64,000 nucleotides of DNA, taken from contig NZ_PQVG01000002.1 of NCBI RefSeq assembly GCF_002920895.1, forward strand, positions 62,001 through 126,000, written 5' to 3'. Positions 12,231 to 21,694 of this stretch are shown here, in pieces. Numbering within the stretch: the first letter of the stretch is position 1; the number at the start of each line of letters is the position of its first letter. The position numbers and the translations under genes were made by a program. This DNA comes from Flavobacterium alvei (GTDB taxonomy: Bacteria > Bacteroidota > Bacteroidia > Flavobacteriales > Flavobacteriaceae). A model generated the notes under the pieces. That model was not told the DNA's origin. It did not search any database and saw only the letters and a program-made list of their open reading frames with translations.

Positions 12231-14318
12231 TTACTTGGTAACAACTTCAAATTCCGAGTATCCCGTGACAGCATCATCCTTGGTGTTTTTCAATGCCTGA
12301 AGTTTTACATATTGTGCTTGAGCCAACTTAAACGTTTTGTTTTGCCACAAAGGATTGTTGGTGATGTTCGAAAATTCGCCTTCATCAACCAATTCCCAAT
12401 TGATGTTATCCTGCGAAATATAGAATTTATAATTCGTAATAATACCTTTGGACTTCAAATTTTGGTCTGGCAAATACCTGAAACCGATTAATTTTTCGGC
12501 TTTGCCCAAATCAATCACAAAATCAACCGGCATCGTTTTATTTTTATCCTGAACCCAAATCGTAGCGGGATTTCCGTCAATCATTTTATACGCTTCCGCA
12601 TCATTTGTTTCCAAAATTTTCCAATCCGTTCTGGCAATATCAAATTTTTCTTCCACTGCGGCACTGCTTTTCCCAATGGCGGGATTGTAAGCGATGGCTT
12701 TGACCGCTATTTTTCCGTTTCCGGTTTTAATCTTGCCAACATATTTTTTTGATTTCGGTGTTGGATTACTGCCATCCAATGTGTAAAAAACTTGGGATTC
12801 CGCATCGGCTGGAATAATGCTTACGTCTCCTGATTGTTCCCTGATTATTGTTGGAGCAGTCAATATTTGCGGTGCATTGTAAATTTCGATATTGGAAATA
12901 AGCGGACAACTTTTTGAATCTGTAATCGAAAATCGAAGTTTTGAAGCCTCAACCGATGGAAAGCAAAGTATTCGTTTATAGCCAATGGTGGTTTCCTTTG
13001 CCAATTCTTTCCATTCTCCTTTTACATAGGCTTCTACAGTAAAAGATTTCACCCTTTGTCCCAATCGAATGTATTCCTGAACCAGAAAACGGTTGAAAGT
13101 GGTCGGCTTGTCAAAATGAATAGTCAATGAAGCGGTATTGATGTTGTCATCCGTTGCCCAATAAGTTTCTTTGTTGCCGTCTAATGCTTTGTCTGCTCCG
13201 AATTTTGCACTATTCCCTCTAGTGTTTGAAGCTTCCGCTTTGACTTTTTTGGCGAGATTCACTGCAAAAGCTTCCTTTATTGCTTTCGCCAATTCCAAAG
13301 CCGCTTTCTCGTCATTTTTATGGATTAAACCGTTCGGCATAATTGGAAAATTAAGCAAAAAAGTGCCGTTGCGACCAATAGAATTGTAGTAAGTGTCCAT
13401 AAGTTCAGACAGTGTTTTTACCTTGCTGTCTTCCCTTAAATGATAAAACCACTCCGGTCTAATAGAAGTGTTGACTTCACCCGGAACCCAGGCATTGCCG
13501 TCTTCCACACCATAACGCAACATATTCACTTGCTCGTCTCCCGTGGCATATAGCAAACTCCAATTGGTTTTACCCACATAACCCGCTTCGGTCCCAACCC
13601 AACGAAGATCGGCTCTGTCGCCATTATCATTCCAAATCACGATATTGGGTTTCAATTTGCGAACAAGAGCGTAGGTGTTTTTCCAATCGTAATAGGTTTT
13701 ACGGTCAATTTTTCGGATTTCGTTGGCTCCGCCATAATAGCCGTCACCTCCATTGGCTCCGTCAAACCACACTTCGAAAATTTCTCCATAATTGGTCAAA
13801 AGTTCCGTTAATTGGTTTCGGAAGTACGTAATGTATTCCGGTTTACCATAATCGGGATGGTTTCTATCCCAAGGAGAAAGGTACACTCCTAATTTCAATC
13901 CGTATTCCTTGCAAGCATCTGCCATTTCCCGCATAATATCACCTTTGCCGTTTTTCCAAGGGGAATTTTTCACCGAATAGTCGGTATATTTTGATGGCCA
14001 AAGACAAAAACCGCTATGATGTTTCGCCGTAATTATAATGCCTTTCATTCCGGCTTCCTTGCAAATTCGAGCCCATTGTCTGCAATCCAAATTCGTTGGA
14101 TTAAAGATTTTTGGATCCTCGTCGCCTTTTCCCCAAGACATATCAGTATAGGTGTTTACAGACAAATGGACAAAAGCATAATATTCCATTTCCTGCCATC
14201 GCATTTGGTTTTCATTGGGAATGGGGCCATAAGCCTCTGGAGCTTTCACTTGACTGAAGGCCGAAAAAACAAAACTCAAACAAAAGAGGATTCTAAAAAA
14301 GTGGGTTCTGATATTCAT
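12231..14318 (-). CDS. GH29 alpha-L-fucosidase with carbohydrate-binding domains
   Basis: A 695-residue exported enzyme (signal peptide 1-22). The GH29 barrel covers about 25-340 and includes ITAKHHSGFCLWPS and the catalytic nucleophile Asp186 in EVWFDGANGG. After it come an F5/8-type (discoidin) domain at about 355-470, a chitobiase-type C-terminal domain with FYTLDGSNPTPKSKKY (about 490-545) and a second F5/8-like domain to the end. It should release terminal alpha-L-fucose at the surface or in the periplasm. It is the fourth gene of a tightly spaced run (4-base gap to the phospholipase gene). The two sugar-binding domains suggest a large or surface-bound substrate. Confidence 0.92.
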   Translation of the reverse strand: MNIRTHFFRILFCLSFVFSAFSQVKAPEAYGPIPNENQMRWQEMEYYAFVHLSVNTYTDMSWGKGDEDPKIFNPTNLDCRQWARICKEAGMKGIIITAKHHSGFCLWPSKYTDYSVKNSPWKNGKGDIMREMADACKEYGLKLGVYLSPWDRNHPDYGKPEYITYFRNQLTELLTNYGEIFEVWFDGANGGDGYYGGANEIRKIDRKTYYDWKNTYALVRKLKPNIVIWNDNGDRADLRWVGTEAGYVGKTNWSLLYATGDEQVNMLRYGVEDGNAWVPGEVNTSIRPEWFYHLREDSKVKTLSELMDTYYNSIGRNGTFLLNFPIMPNGLIHKNDEKAALELAKAIKEAFAVNLAKKVKAEASNTRGNSAKFGADKALDGNKETYWATDDNINTASLTIHFDKPTTFNRFLVQEYIRLGQRVKSFTVEAYVKGEWKELAKETTIGYKRILCFPSVEASKLRFSITDSKSCPLISNIEIYNAPQILTAPTIIREQSGDVSIIPADAESQVFYTLDGSNPTPKSKKYVGKIKTGNGKIAVKAIAYNPAIGKSSAAVEEKFDIARTDWKILETNDAEAYKMIDGNPATIWVQDKNKTMPVDFVIDLGKAEKLIGFRYLPDQNLKSKGIITNYKFYISQDNINWELVDEGEFSNITNNPLWQNKTFKLAQAQYVKLQALKNTKDDAVTGYSEFEVVTK

Positions 14319-14322
14319 TATA

Positions 14323-15393
14323 TTATTTTTTTATTCGTTCAAAAGTATTGTTCTCAAAAGAAATCTTGAAATCCGATTTGAAAAGTTGGCTTGGCAGGTA
14401 ATAATCCGTTGAAATGACTTGCGCCCCTGATGCTTTGGCTTTTTCAAACGAAGTATAATCATTTGTTCTGGCTTGCTTCGTATCCGAATCGGCTCTGGTG
14501 CGAACCATATAACCTTTAGCCACCAATTTTTTGATATAATCAAAATCCTTGACAGGGTCGTTCAGGATTTGGAATGCCGCTTCGGGATTTCCCTCTTGGC
14601 TATTGACGAATAAAACCCTGTCTTGTAACGAAAAATGGTGTTCCAGATACTTGTTGATTTTATCCTCTTTTTCGTCCAATACAAAAAGAAAACGCCCTTT
14701 CACGGTCTTCAATTCAGGCCAGCCTTTTTTGAGAATCGCTTCTTCCAATGTTTTATATTTTCCCCTGACCAAATCCGGTGTAATCAACTGTTTATCTGAA
14801 AAAACACTTTTTATTTCGATGTCAATGCTGTCCAAAGCCTTTGCGGTAAAGGGTAATGGCTTGCGCAAATTTTCAACAACTTGGTCTTTGGTGTTCATCA
14901 AAATAAAAATGGGTGTGTGATTCGGATGTTTATCCGACCATTTTTTTAAAGCCAATAAAGCGTCTTTAAACAACAAATAATGACTCCTAAAATCAATATC
15001 CTGAATATGGAACATTTTTAAGCCCGGTTTTTTAAGCTTTTCTTCTTTATCAAAAGCTTTAGGTTCTTGTCTCATCTTTTTTACTATTTCCAATCCTTTT
15101 GGGTTGGAAAAATAGCCGCCATTGGGGTCGTAAAAAACATCCAACTCTAAATTCCGCAAGCCTAAATCCAGTTGTTCTTCCAAGGGAATATGGCTGTATT
15201 GCAACGATTTTGCTCTTGAAGAATCCAGTTTAAACAAGTAATGGAACAAAGGTTCTTCGATAGCCATTTTATAAGAGTTGTGACTACCTATAACCTGAAT
15301 ATCATTAAGATGCACCTCATCACTTGTAAAACTGCAAATGATGATAACTAAAATTAAGAGAACAGGATTATATTTTCGAAAGTTTACAATCAT
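14323..15393 (-). CDS. PI-PLC-type phospholipase C, exported
   Basis: A 356-residue protein with an N-terminal signal (possible lipid Cys20). It matches the Ca2+-dependent phosphoinositide phospholipase C family (PI-PLC-C1 type). The TIM-barrel catalytic features are visible: His38 in VIGSHNSYK, the acidic pair in NLELDVFYDPNGG (Glu83, Asp85) and the second His129 in MFHIQDIDF. Members cleave the inositol-phosphate to lipid bond. Its start overlaps the stop of the upstream GH28 gene by one base (TAATG), which shows translational coupling and membership of the glycan operon. With inositol oxygenase nearby it points to a glycosyl-inositol-lipid substrate. Glycerophosphodiester phosphodiesterase is a less likely alternative. 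Confidence 0.85.
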   Translation of the reverse strand: MIVNFRKYNPVLLILVIIICSFTSDEVHLNDIQVIGSHNSYKMAIEEPLFHYLFKLDSSRAKSLQYSHIPLEEQLDLGLRNLELDVFYDPNGGYFSNPKGLEIVKKMRQEPKAFDKEEKLKKPGLKMFHIQDIDFRSHYLLFKDALLALKKWSDKHPNHTPIFILMNTKDQVVENLRKPLPFTAKALDSIDIEIKSVFSDKQLITPDLVRGKYKTLEEAILKKGWPELKTVKGRFLFVLDEKEDKINKYLEHHFSLQDRVLFVNSQEGNPEAAFQILNDPVKDFDYIKKLVAKGYMVRTRADSDTKQARTNDYTSFEKAKASGAQVISTDYYLPSQLFKSDFKISFENNTFERIKK

Positions 15394-16970
15394 TACTTAT
15401 TCTTAATTTCAACTTTTTGTTCCAACAATTGATCTTCCAAGATTGACAAAATTACGTCCTTAAAGATAATTTGTTTTTGCCTATCTTTTGCAATATCAAT
15501 CCTTTCCATTTTCAAATTTTGAACATCATCAAATACAAAAGCGGGTCTAAAATCGGTTTCATCCAATGTCAATTTGATGTTTTTCATACTTATTCCATCG
15601 GCGTGACGCACATAAAATGCCCAAGCGGGTAATTCTCCAAACATCGAAAATTCAGGATAATCTTTTACCGCTTCAGGCACTTGATTTAACCGACTCAACG
15701 GGACATACGCCATTGCTTTTGAAGCTCTTCCGGGAAAATTGATTTCAATATTTTCCAGAACTACATTTTCTATTTTGTAACCTGGAATGCCAACAATTGA
15801 GGATGGAAACGGGTTGTGAAAAAAGTCAACCTCTGGTCCTCTTACATCATAATTTAGATCTGGACGTCCAAAAGGCACTTGCACTTTTATATCTTTGATA
15901 CTCACATTTTTGATACTTCCTGGTTTTTGACCATCTCTATGACCTAATCTCATAAAAATGGCATTTCCTGTATTTAAAGCAGTAATATTGGAAACAGCAA
16001 TATTTTCTATGACCGCACCGTCAACGGATTCTATGGCAATTGCTGAACGAAATGTATCAAACACCTGAATGTCTTTGACAACCACATTTTTGAAACCACC
16101 GTAAGAAGCCGTTCCAAATTTTATCGCACTGGCACTGGATCTAATCGTACAATTGGCAATATAAATTCCATCATTAGAATATCCCGGATAATATGATTTT
16201 AAACAAATACCGTCATCGGCGGCATTGATGTTGCAATTGGTAACCTTGACATTTTTGCAATCCGTGATGTCTATTCCGTCATTGTTCCAATACGAGCGAT
16301 TTACCACGGTAAGACTATCTAAAACTAGATTGGAACACAACTCAAAAGACAAACCCCAACAAGAAGCTTCGCCCAACTTCAAGCCTTCTACCGAAATAGT
16401 TTCGCATTGCGAAAACCGAAACAATTTGGGTCTCATCGTTTCGTTGGGTCTGTTTCTACGCAAACTATATTTTGGGTCAATGGCAACACCAGCGTGATGA
16501 AGACTGTCTATATGCAAAGCCAACTTTAAGCCTTGTCCATCAATAGTTCCTTTTCCTTTTAGCGCAATATTATTGGCTTTGTGTGCCAAAATTAAAGCCA
16601 GCTGGGAATTGTCATCTTTTTTTGGAGAATCAGGTCTTCCATCAAAAGCCATATTCAAATAATCTTTGGGATTGGTACTTCCTAATAATACCGCATTTTC
16701 TTCCAAGTAGATTTCTACGTTAGTCTTCATTACAATACTTCCAGACAAAAAGTTGCCTTTTGGAAAAACAACACGCCCTCCTTTATTTTTAAAAGCGGCA
16801 TCAATGGCTTTTTGAATCGCTTGAGTATTCAAAGTTTTGCCATCTGGTACAGCTCCGTATTGGGTTACCAAAAAATCTTTGGAACTGTTTTTTACTTCCT
16901 CTTTATTTTGGGCAGAAAGCAAAAAAAGCATCAAAAAGGGAATGCAACATAAAATTATTCTTTTCATCAT
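15393..16970 (-). CDS. GH28-family glycoside hydrolase, exported
   Basis: A parallel beta-helix protein of about 525 residues with a signal peptide. The start at 16970 (MMKRIIL) gives a good signal sequence; an upstream ATG at 16994 is possible. The GH28 catalytic acids are present: NNDGID (Asp about 231) and NAADDGICLKS (Asp pair about 252-253). The usual GHG motif is replaced by GTASYGG and the RIKT motif by AIAIESVDG, as in divergent exo-acting members. The family normally hydrolyses alpha-galacturonides. The changed +1 subsite suggests a different aglycone here. It is 14-38 bases downstream of the toroid-protein gene and overlaps the phospholipase gene by one base. Confidence 0.85.
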   Translation of the reverse strand: MMKRIILCCIPFLMLFLLSAQNKEEVKNSSKDFLVTQYGAVPDGKTLNTQAIQKAIDAAFKNKGGRVVFPKGNFLSGSIVMKTNVEIYLEENAVLLGSTNPKDYLNMAFDGRPDSPKKDDNSQLALILAHKANNIALKGKGTIDGQGLKLALHIDSLHHAGVAIDPKYSLRRNRPNETMRPKLFRFSQCETISVEGLKLGEASCWGLSFELCSNLVLDSLTVVNRSYWNNDGIDITDCKNVKVTNCNINAADDGICLKSYYPGYSNDGIYIANCTIRSSASAIKFGTASYGGFKNVVVKDIQVFDTFRSAIAIESVDGAVIENIAVSNITALNTGNAIFMRLGHRDGQKPGSIKNVSIKDIKVQVPFGRPDLNYDVRGPEVDFFHNPFPSSIVGIPGYKIENVVLENIEINFPGRASKAMAYVPLSRLNQVPEAVKDYPEFSMFGELPAWAFYVRHADGISMKNIKLTLDETDFRPAFVFDDVQNLKMERIDIAKDRQKQIIFKDVILSILEDQLLEQKVEIKNK

Positions 16971-17008
16971 TGGAGTTTTATTTGTCCAAAACATTTTTTT
17001 TAAACTCT

Positions 17009-18802
17009 TTAACCAATGGTCATTGTGTGTCTAAACGGAGTGAATCCTGTAAGGTAAACGTGAATCCCATCGGTGCGTAAATTGCCTTGATGGTAGGTTA
17101 TGTCCTCGCTGTCCAAATTATTTACATTTTGATGTTCGACTTTTCCAGGTCCAAATTCGATGGTATCTGCTCCCATCGACAATTTACCCAATCCCGAATT
17201 TAAGAAATAATTGTTCTTATCGTCCATAATGGCTCCCGTAATTTCGCTTCCTTCTTTAAAACACATTTCGATGGTCACTTCCACATTGGGTGGGCCATCA
17301 ACTTTGAAATCCAAATTTAAAGTTCCATTGTTTTCGGCAATTTCGATGACGGTAACTTGTTTTTTTACATTGCTTTTGGTTCGCGAATCAAAATCCATTT
17401 TATTCCAAAACCGTCCATCTTGAGAGGGAGATAATTTGTAATCACCATCCGATTTTAGAAATTCTGGAGCCAATGGTTGGTAATAATCGGCTTCTTTGGT
17501 TTCGGTCAAAATGTATTTATTTCCTTGTTTGACAATGCCATCGCTGCTAAAATACCCCATTCTAAAAAAAGAAGTGGAAAGGCGCATATATTTTAAAATG
17601 GCATCTCCTTTTCTGTACATTAAAAAATTAGGATTAGACGATCTTCCCGAAACAATTAGTAATGGTTTGTCATTTCCTCCAAAAAGTGTTATCGCTGTTT
17701 TTCCACGTCTAATTCGAGCCAGGTTTGAAAGAGCAAAAAACTTCTCAAAATTATTTTCAAGTTGGCTTTCATTCGAAATTTGCTGCTGAAGTTCGCTATT
17801 TTCCATAAAAAACAACAACGAACCAGACAAGGTTTCACTAGTGAAATCAGGAAGGTTTTCAATCAGATTCACCATTTGGGCAAACATTGTGTTCTTGGTA
17901 TGAATTGCCATAAAACGGTAGGGCAAATAAAACTTGGAAACCGTTAAATTCATAAATTGATCTTGCCGTTTGGAATCGACCGTGACCAAATTGCCATTGG
18001 GTTCGGTGTAATAATAGTAAGTCGTCAGGTTTTTTTGAACGATATCCAACAATTCTGGTTTATTCAACAATCTAGACATCGTAATCAAGGCTTTGTCGAT
18101 AACCACCGAATAAACGCCACTTCGTTCGGAATACTGTCCGTCTTCGTTCAAATAAATTCCTTCGGCAAGCCATTGGTCAATTCGTCGAAGATACCTCGGA
18201 TCAGGATAAAGCGAATGGATGTTTGCCAAAGCGGCACAAACAACCCATCGGTGATTGGGAGTATGAACGCCTCCTGTCGCCATTGCTTCTCCGGCATTGA
18301 CGATAAAAGTTTTCATTTTGTTGCGCAAGCCTTCCAAATCCTTTTGTTTTGCCTCATTCAATACGGCTGCTGCTGGACAAATATATTCCAAAATAAAAGC
18401 GGTATCTGGTGGTGATTGTCGGTTGCCACCCGCATCTAAAGTGCCATCGGGATATTGCTCTTTTAGCAAAACATCCATAGCCTGATTCAGTTTATCAGCC
18501 AAGATTTTTGACTTGTAATAAGCAGATCCTGAATTGGATATAGAAGCCGTCATAGTTGAAATCAGACCTGCTATTGGACGAAAATTACTGATTCGATTAT
18601 TAGCTACAATTGGATCTTTGTCAAGAAAGCTTTTCACTTTGGCATCATTATTCAAAATGAGTTTTTTCATTAATAGACTATCTATTTTTGGCTTGCTGTC
18701 CTTTATGAAATCATTGGCAAAAACAACGTCACTAATCAATGCTCCAGCCAATGTTAGACCTCCCAATCTAATAAATTTTCCACGACTCATTTGATGTTTC
18801 AT
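17009..18802 (-). CDS. Putative polysaccharide lyase-like exported protein
   Basis: A 597-residue protein I cannot assign to a named family. The N-terminus (MSRGKFIRLGG, then a hydrophobic stretch and a probable cleavage after VFA) resembles a Tat signal but has only one of the two arginines. The central part is helix-rich with GGVHTPNHRW and SERSGVYS, the arrangement seen in alpha/alpha-toroid polysaccharide lyases, where Asn, His, Arg and Tyr act in beta-elimination. The C-terminal 200 residues look like a beta-sandwich. A uronate-cleaving lyase is the most reasonable guess. It is placed between the small exported protein and GH28 in the same operon. If it is a lyase, the substrate should carry an internal uronic acid. 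Confidence 0.6.
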   Translation of the reverse strand: MKHQMSRGKFIRLGGLTLAGALISDVVFANDFIKDSKPKIDSLLMKKLILNNDAKVKSFLDKDPIVANNRISNFRPIAGLISTMTASISNSGSAYYKSKILADKLNQAMDVLLKEQYPDGTLDAGGNRQSPPDTAFILEYICPAAAVLNEAKQKDLEGLRNKMKTFIVNAGEAMATGGVHTPNHRWVVCAALANIHSLYPDPRYLRRIDQWLAEGIYLNEDGQYSERSGVYSVVIDKALITMSRLLNKPELLDIVQKNLTTYYYYTEPNGNLVTVDSKRQDQFMNLTVSKFYLPYRFMAIHTKNTMFAQMVNLIENLPDFTSETLSGSLLFFMENSELQQQISNESQLENNFEKFFALSNLARIRRGKTAITLFGGNDKPLLIVSGRSSNPNFLMYRKGDAILKYMRLSTSFFRMGYFSSDGIVKQGNKYILTETKEADYYQPLAPEFLKSDGDYKLSPSQDGRFWNKMDFDSRTKSNVKKQVTVIEIAENNGTLNLDFKVDGPPNVEVTIEMCFKEGSEITGAIMDDKNNYFLNSGLGKLSMGADTIEFGPGKVEHQNVNNLDSEDITYHQGNLRTDGIHVYLTGFTPFRHTMTIG

Positions 18803-18832
18803 ATTGTTCGCTTTTAATATTTGTCACTAAAA

Positions 18833-19396
18833 TTAATCCACTATTTTCACAAGCGTGAAATTGATTCCCAATGGGTTTTTGGTCATTTTACAGATTAAAG
18901 GAAAATCAGGATTTTTCACGATCCACATTTCGGTTTCGTCAATTTGCGCCAGGACGTGCAAAGCATCTATCGTTTTTCCGTCAATTGTGAAAGGTTTTTT
19001 ATCTGCATTTTTATCTAAAACATAAGTCGTGTTGTTGCAAACAAACTTGTTGTTTTTCAACAAATCTTGGTAGGCTGATTGCGAAATCATAAAAAAAGTT
19101 TCTGTTGGTTTCAAGACAATAACATCCGAAGTTTCTCCTTGGTTAAAACTTAAAGCATTTCCGTTTTTTAATCCTTCCTGCGCAATTATGATGTTGCTTT
19201 TCACGCCTTTGGTATCTAAATCCAGTACAAGCTTGTCTGCCGTTATTTTGGCCGTCAACGTCAACGTTCTGGTTTGTCCGTGTAACTTGCAGACATAATG
19301 CAATGCCGTGTTATTTTTGATTGTGGGAACAAAACTTTGTCCTGCCACCATTTGAAATAGGAAACATAAAACGATGGTTAGAATACTATTTTTCAT
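18833..19396 (-). CDS. Small exported protein of unknown function
   Basis: A 187-residue protein with a clear signal peptide (MKNSILTIVLCFLFQMVAGQ). The rest is predicted beta-rich, with no recognised catalytic motif; two cysteines (VC at about 35 and 118) might pair. It lies 7 bases after the first GH92 gene and 30 before the lyase-like gene, so it belongs to the operon. It resembles lipocalin-like or DUF3108-like periplasmic beta proteins only in a general way. A role as a lipid- or glycan-binding chaperone is speculation. Confidence 0.75.
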   Translation of the reverse strand: MKNSILTIVLCFLFQMVAGQSFVPTIKNNTALHYVCKLHGQTRTLTLTAKITADKLVLDLDTKGVKSNIIIAQEGLKNGNALSFNQGETSDVIVLKPTETFFMISQSAYQDLLKNNKFVCNNTTYVLDKNADKKPFTIDGKTIDALHVLAQIDETEMWIVKNPDFPLICKMTKNPLGINFTLVKIVD

Positions 19397-19403
19397 TTGT
19401 TGC

Positions 19404-21686
19404 TTATTTAGTTGGTGGTAAAATTGTTATTCCCCAAGCCGAAGGTTTTGCATCCATTTCCAATATCAATTCGCCTCCATTCACTATATCTTTATGTAAA
19501 ATCCAAGCTTGGTTATAAGGCTTGCCGTTCAATGATGCCGATTTTATATATTTCTTTTTATCACTAAGATTTTTGGCAATAATCTTGAAATTTTTCCCTT
19601 CTTCCAATTGTAAAGTAGTTGCTGCAATCAAAGGCGTGTTCAATAAATAATAGGCTTGCCCAGCATTAGGATACAATCCCATCATTTGGAAGGCCAACCA
19701 AGACGACATCGCTCCCGAATCATCATTTCCTGGTAAACCTGCTCGGGAAGTGTTGAAATTCTCTTTAATGATTCCCCTGATTCTGTCACTGCTCAAATAC
19801 GGTTTTCCTATCCAATGATACATCGTTGGTGCTAAAAAGGAAGGTTCATTCGAAACATCATACAATTTGGCATCAAAGAAAGTATCCAATCTTTTTTGGA
19901 AAGCCAAATCACTGCCTGTTCTGCGAACCACTTCGGGTAAATCGTGTGGAATACTCAAAGAATATTCCCAAGAAGTGCCTTCATAGAAAAACACGCACCA
20001 ATGGCAAACATACCAAGGCGATTCGGTGATTGTTGGTGTGTATTTATAAGTCGGTTTTTGAATTTTTGACTCTCCAAAAACAACCTCATCCAACCAATTG
20101 CCAGCCGCATCTTTAGGCATAATAAAGCCTTTGGTACCGTTATTTTCATAATCCGCACGCCATAAATTTTTCCAATTATCGGCTTGTTTGATGTATCGGT
20201 CGTAGATATCCAAACGATTCAAACCTTTGGCAACGGTAGCTATATTGTAATCGTTGTAAGCATAATCAATGGTTCTATTTCCTGCTCGGTCTGTGCCAAA
20301 CGGAACATAACCCAAACTCAAATAATCCAACAATCCGCCCCTGCCTTCTCGCTCTTCATTGCCTCCAGGTGGAACTTCTGCATCCTTGAGCATCGCTTTC
20401 AATGCCAGTTCATAATCAATTCCTTTCAAGTTTTTTACAAATGCATCAGCAATGACTGTCTCTGCATTCGAACCGCCTTGGGTTCGACCGTTGTCGTTGC
20501 CGCTTCTGCCTTCCGGCAAATAGCCTTCGCGTTTGTAAATGTTCAACATCGCGTTGACAATTTCTACTTGTCGCTTGGAATCAATCAGAGTAATCAAAGG
20601 ACTTGACGTTCTGAAAGTATCCCAAATGCAATAAAAATCATCGTAATAAGGTTCATCATTGGTCCACAAAGGGTTTTCTCCAGTTCGGTTTACAGGCATT
20701 ATCATCGTGTGATACAAACCGGTGTAAAACATTTTTTTATACTCAATTGAAGTGTCGGGTGCAAGTGTAATGCGACTTAGCAATTGCTCCCATTTGTTTT
20801 CTAAGGATGCCAAAACGGTATTAAAATTCCAATGCGGAATTTCTACCTGTATGTTGTTTTTCGCTTTCAATTCACTTAAAAACGAGATGCCAATTTTTAC
20901 GTTCAGTTCCTGTTTTTCGCCTTTTCCAAAAGAAAGCAGTGCTGCCGTTTTTTTTCCGGAATCAAATTGTGCCTTTTCATTGGCATAGAATTTTCCGTCT
21001 TTATAAGTAACATATTGGGCAATGGGTTGGTCGAAAACTGCCCAAAAATAAACGGTATAAGCACGACCGTTATTCCATCCGCCTCGAATTCGGCTGTAGC
21101 CTCTTACTTCGGTGTCTGAAACAATTTCTATTTGGGAACCCACAAATTGTTGAGCTTCCCTTCCCTCTGGTTCGGGAGATTCACCCAAGAAAAATCCGGG
21201 ATCAATCTTTAACTCTTTGCTTGCATTTTTAGGATAGCTAATGCGATAAAACGAAACTTTTTCGGCAGTCGTGATTTCAGTTTTAATCTGGCTTCCTTTG
21301 AAAATCGTTTCATAATAACCCAACTTCACCTTTTCTTCTTCTCTAAATGCGGCTTGCTCCAATTTGTCCAAAGCTCCCGAAAAAGGCATAATTTGAATGT
21401 TTCCGTATTTAGGACCGCCGCCCGTTCCGCTAACGTGAACTTGGCTGAATCCTGTTACTTCTGTTGGTAAGGGCAACCAGCCACTATTGGGTCTGACCGT
21501 ACAATCTGGACTTGGTTTTACCATTCCGTAGGGACAAGAAGGGCCAATAAAAACTCTTCCATCACCTTCTGAACCAATCATTGGATCTACAAAATTGTGA
21601 AGCTGATTTTGGGCATTCGTCTTTACACAAAAGAATAACGACATTCCTAAAAAGAGCATAATTTTAGCAGTTGATTTCATAAGCAC
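19404..21686 (-). CDS. GH92 alpha-mannosidase (first copy)
   Basis: A 760-residue exported GH92 enzyme (signal peptide ends near NAQ26; Met3 is another possible start). The family splits into an N-terminal beta-sandwich and a C-terminal alpha/alpha barrel. Conserved pieces are FVDPMIGSEGDGR near the start, YEGTSWEYSLSIPHDLP with the general acid Glu (about 567), and PGNDDSGAMSSW with the catalytic Asp residues (about 655). GH92 enzymes are calcium-dependent exo-alpha-mannosidases (alpha-1,2, -1,3, -1,4 or -1,6). It is 8 bases downstream of the second GH92 gene. It would remove alpha-mannose from the substrate in the periplasm. Confidence 0.93.
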   Translation of the reverse strand: MLMKSTAKIMLFLGMSLFFCVKTNAQNQLHNFVDPMIGSEGDGRVFIGPSCPYGMVKPSPDCTVRPNSGWLPLPTEVTGFSQVHVSGTGGGPKYGNIQIMPFSGALDKLEQAAFREEEKVKLGYYETIFKGSQIKTEITTAEKVSFYRISYPKNASKELKIDPGFFLGESPEPEGREAQQFVGSQIEIVSDTEVRGYSRIRGGWNNGRAYTVYFWAVFDQPIAQYVTYKDGKFYANEKAQFDSGKKTAALLSFGKGEKQELNVKIGISFLSELKAKNNIQVEIPHWNFNTVLASLENKWEQLLSRITLAPDTSIEYKKMFYTGLYHTMIMPVNRTGENPLWTNDEPYYDDFYCIWDTFRTSSPLITLIDSKRQVEIVNAMLNIYKREGYLPEGRSGNDNGRTQGGSNAETVIADAFVKNLKGIDYELALKAMLKDAEVPPGGNEEREGRGGLLDYLSLGYVPFGTDRAGNRTIDYAYNDYNIATVAKGLNRLDIYDRYIKQADNWKNLWRADYENNGTKGFIMPKDAAGNWLDEVVFGESKIQKPTYKYTPTITESPWYVCHWCVFFYEGTSWEYSLSIPHDLPEVVRRTGSDLAFQKRLDTFFDAKLYDVSNEPSFLAPTMYHWIGKPYLSSDRIRGIIKENFNTSRAGLPGNDDSGAMSSWLAFQMMGLYPNAGQAYYLLNTPLIAATTLQLEEGKNFKIIAKNLSDKKKYIKSASLNGKPYNQAWILHKDIVNGGELILEMDAKPSAWGITILPPTK

Positions 21687-21694
21687 TTTTTTCT

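Noticed and set aside
12050..12277. 75-residue open frame on the minus strand after the fucosidase
   Set aside because: It overlaps the fucosidase gene's end and runs through the ACAAATT intergenic repeat; composition is not coding-like.
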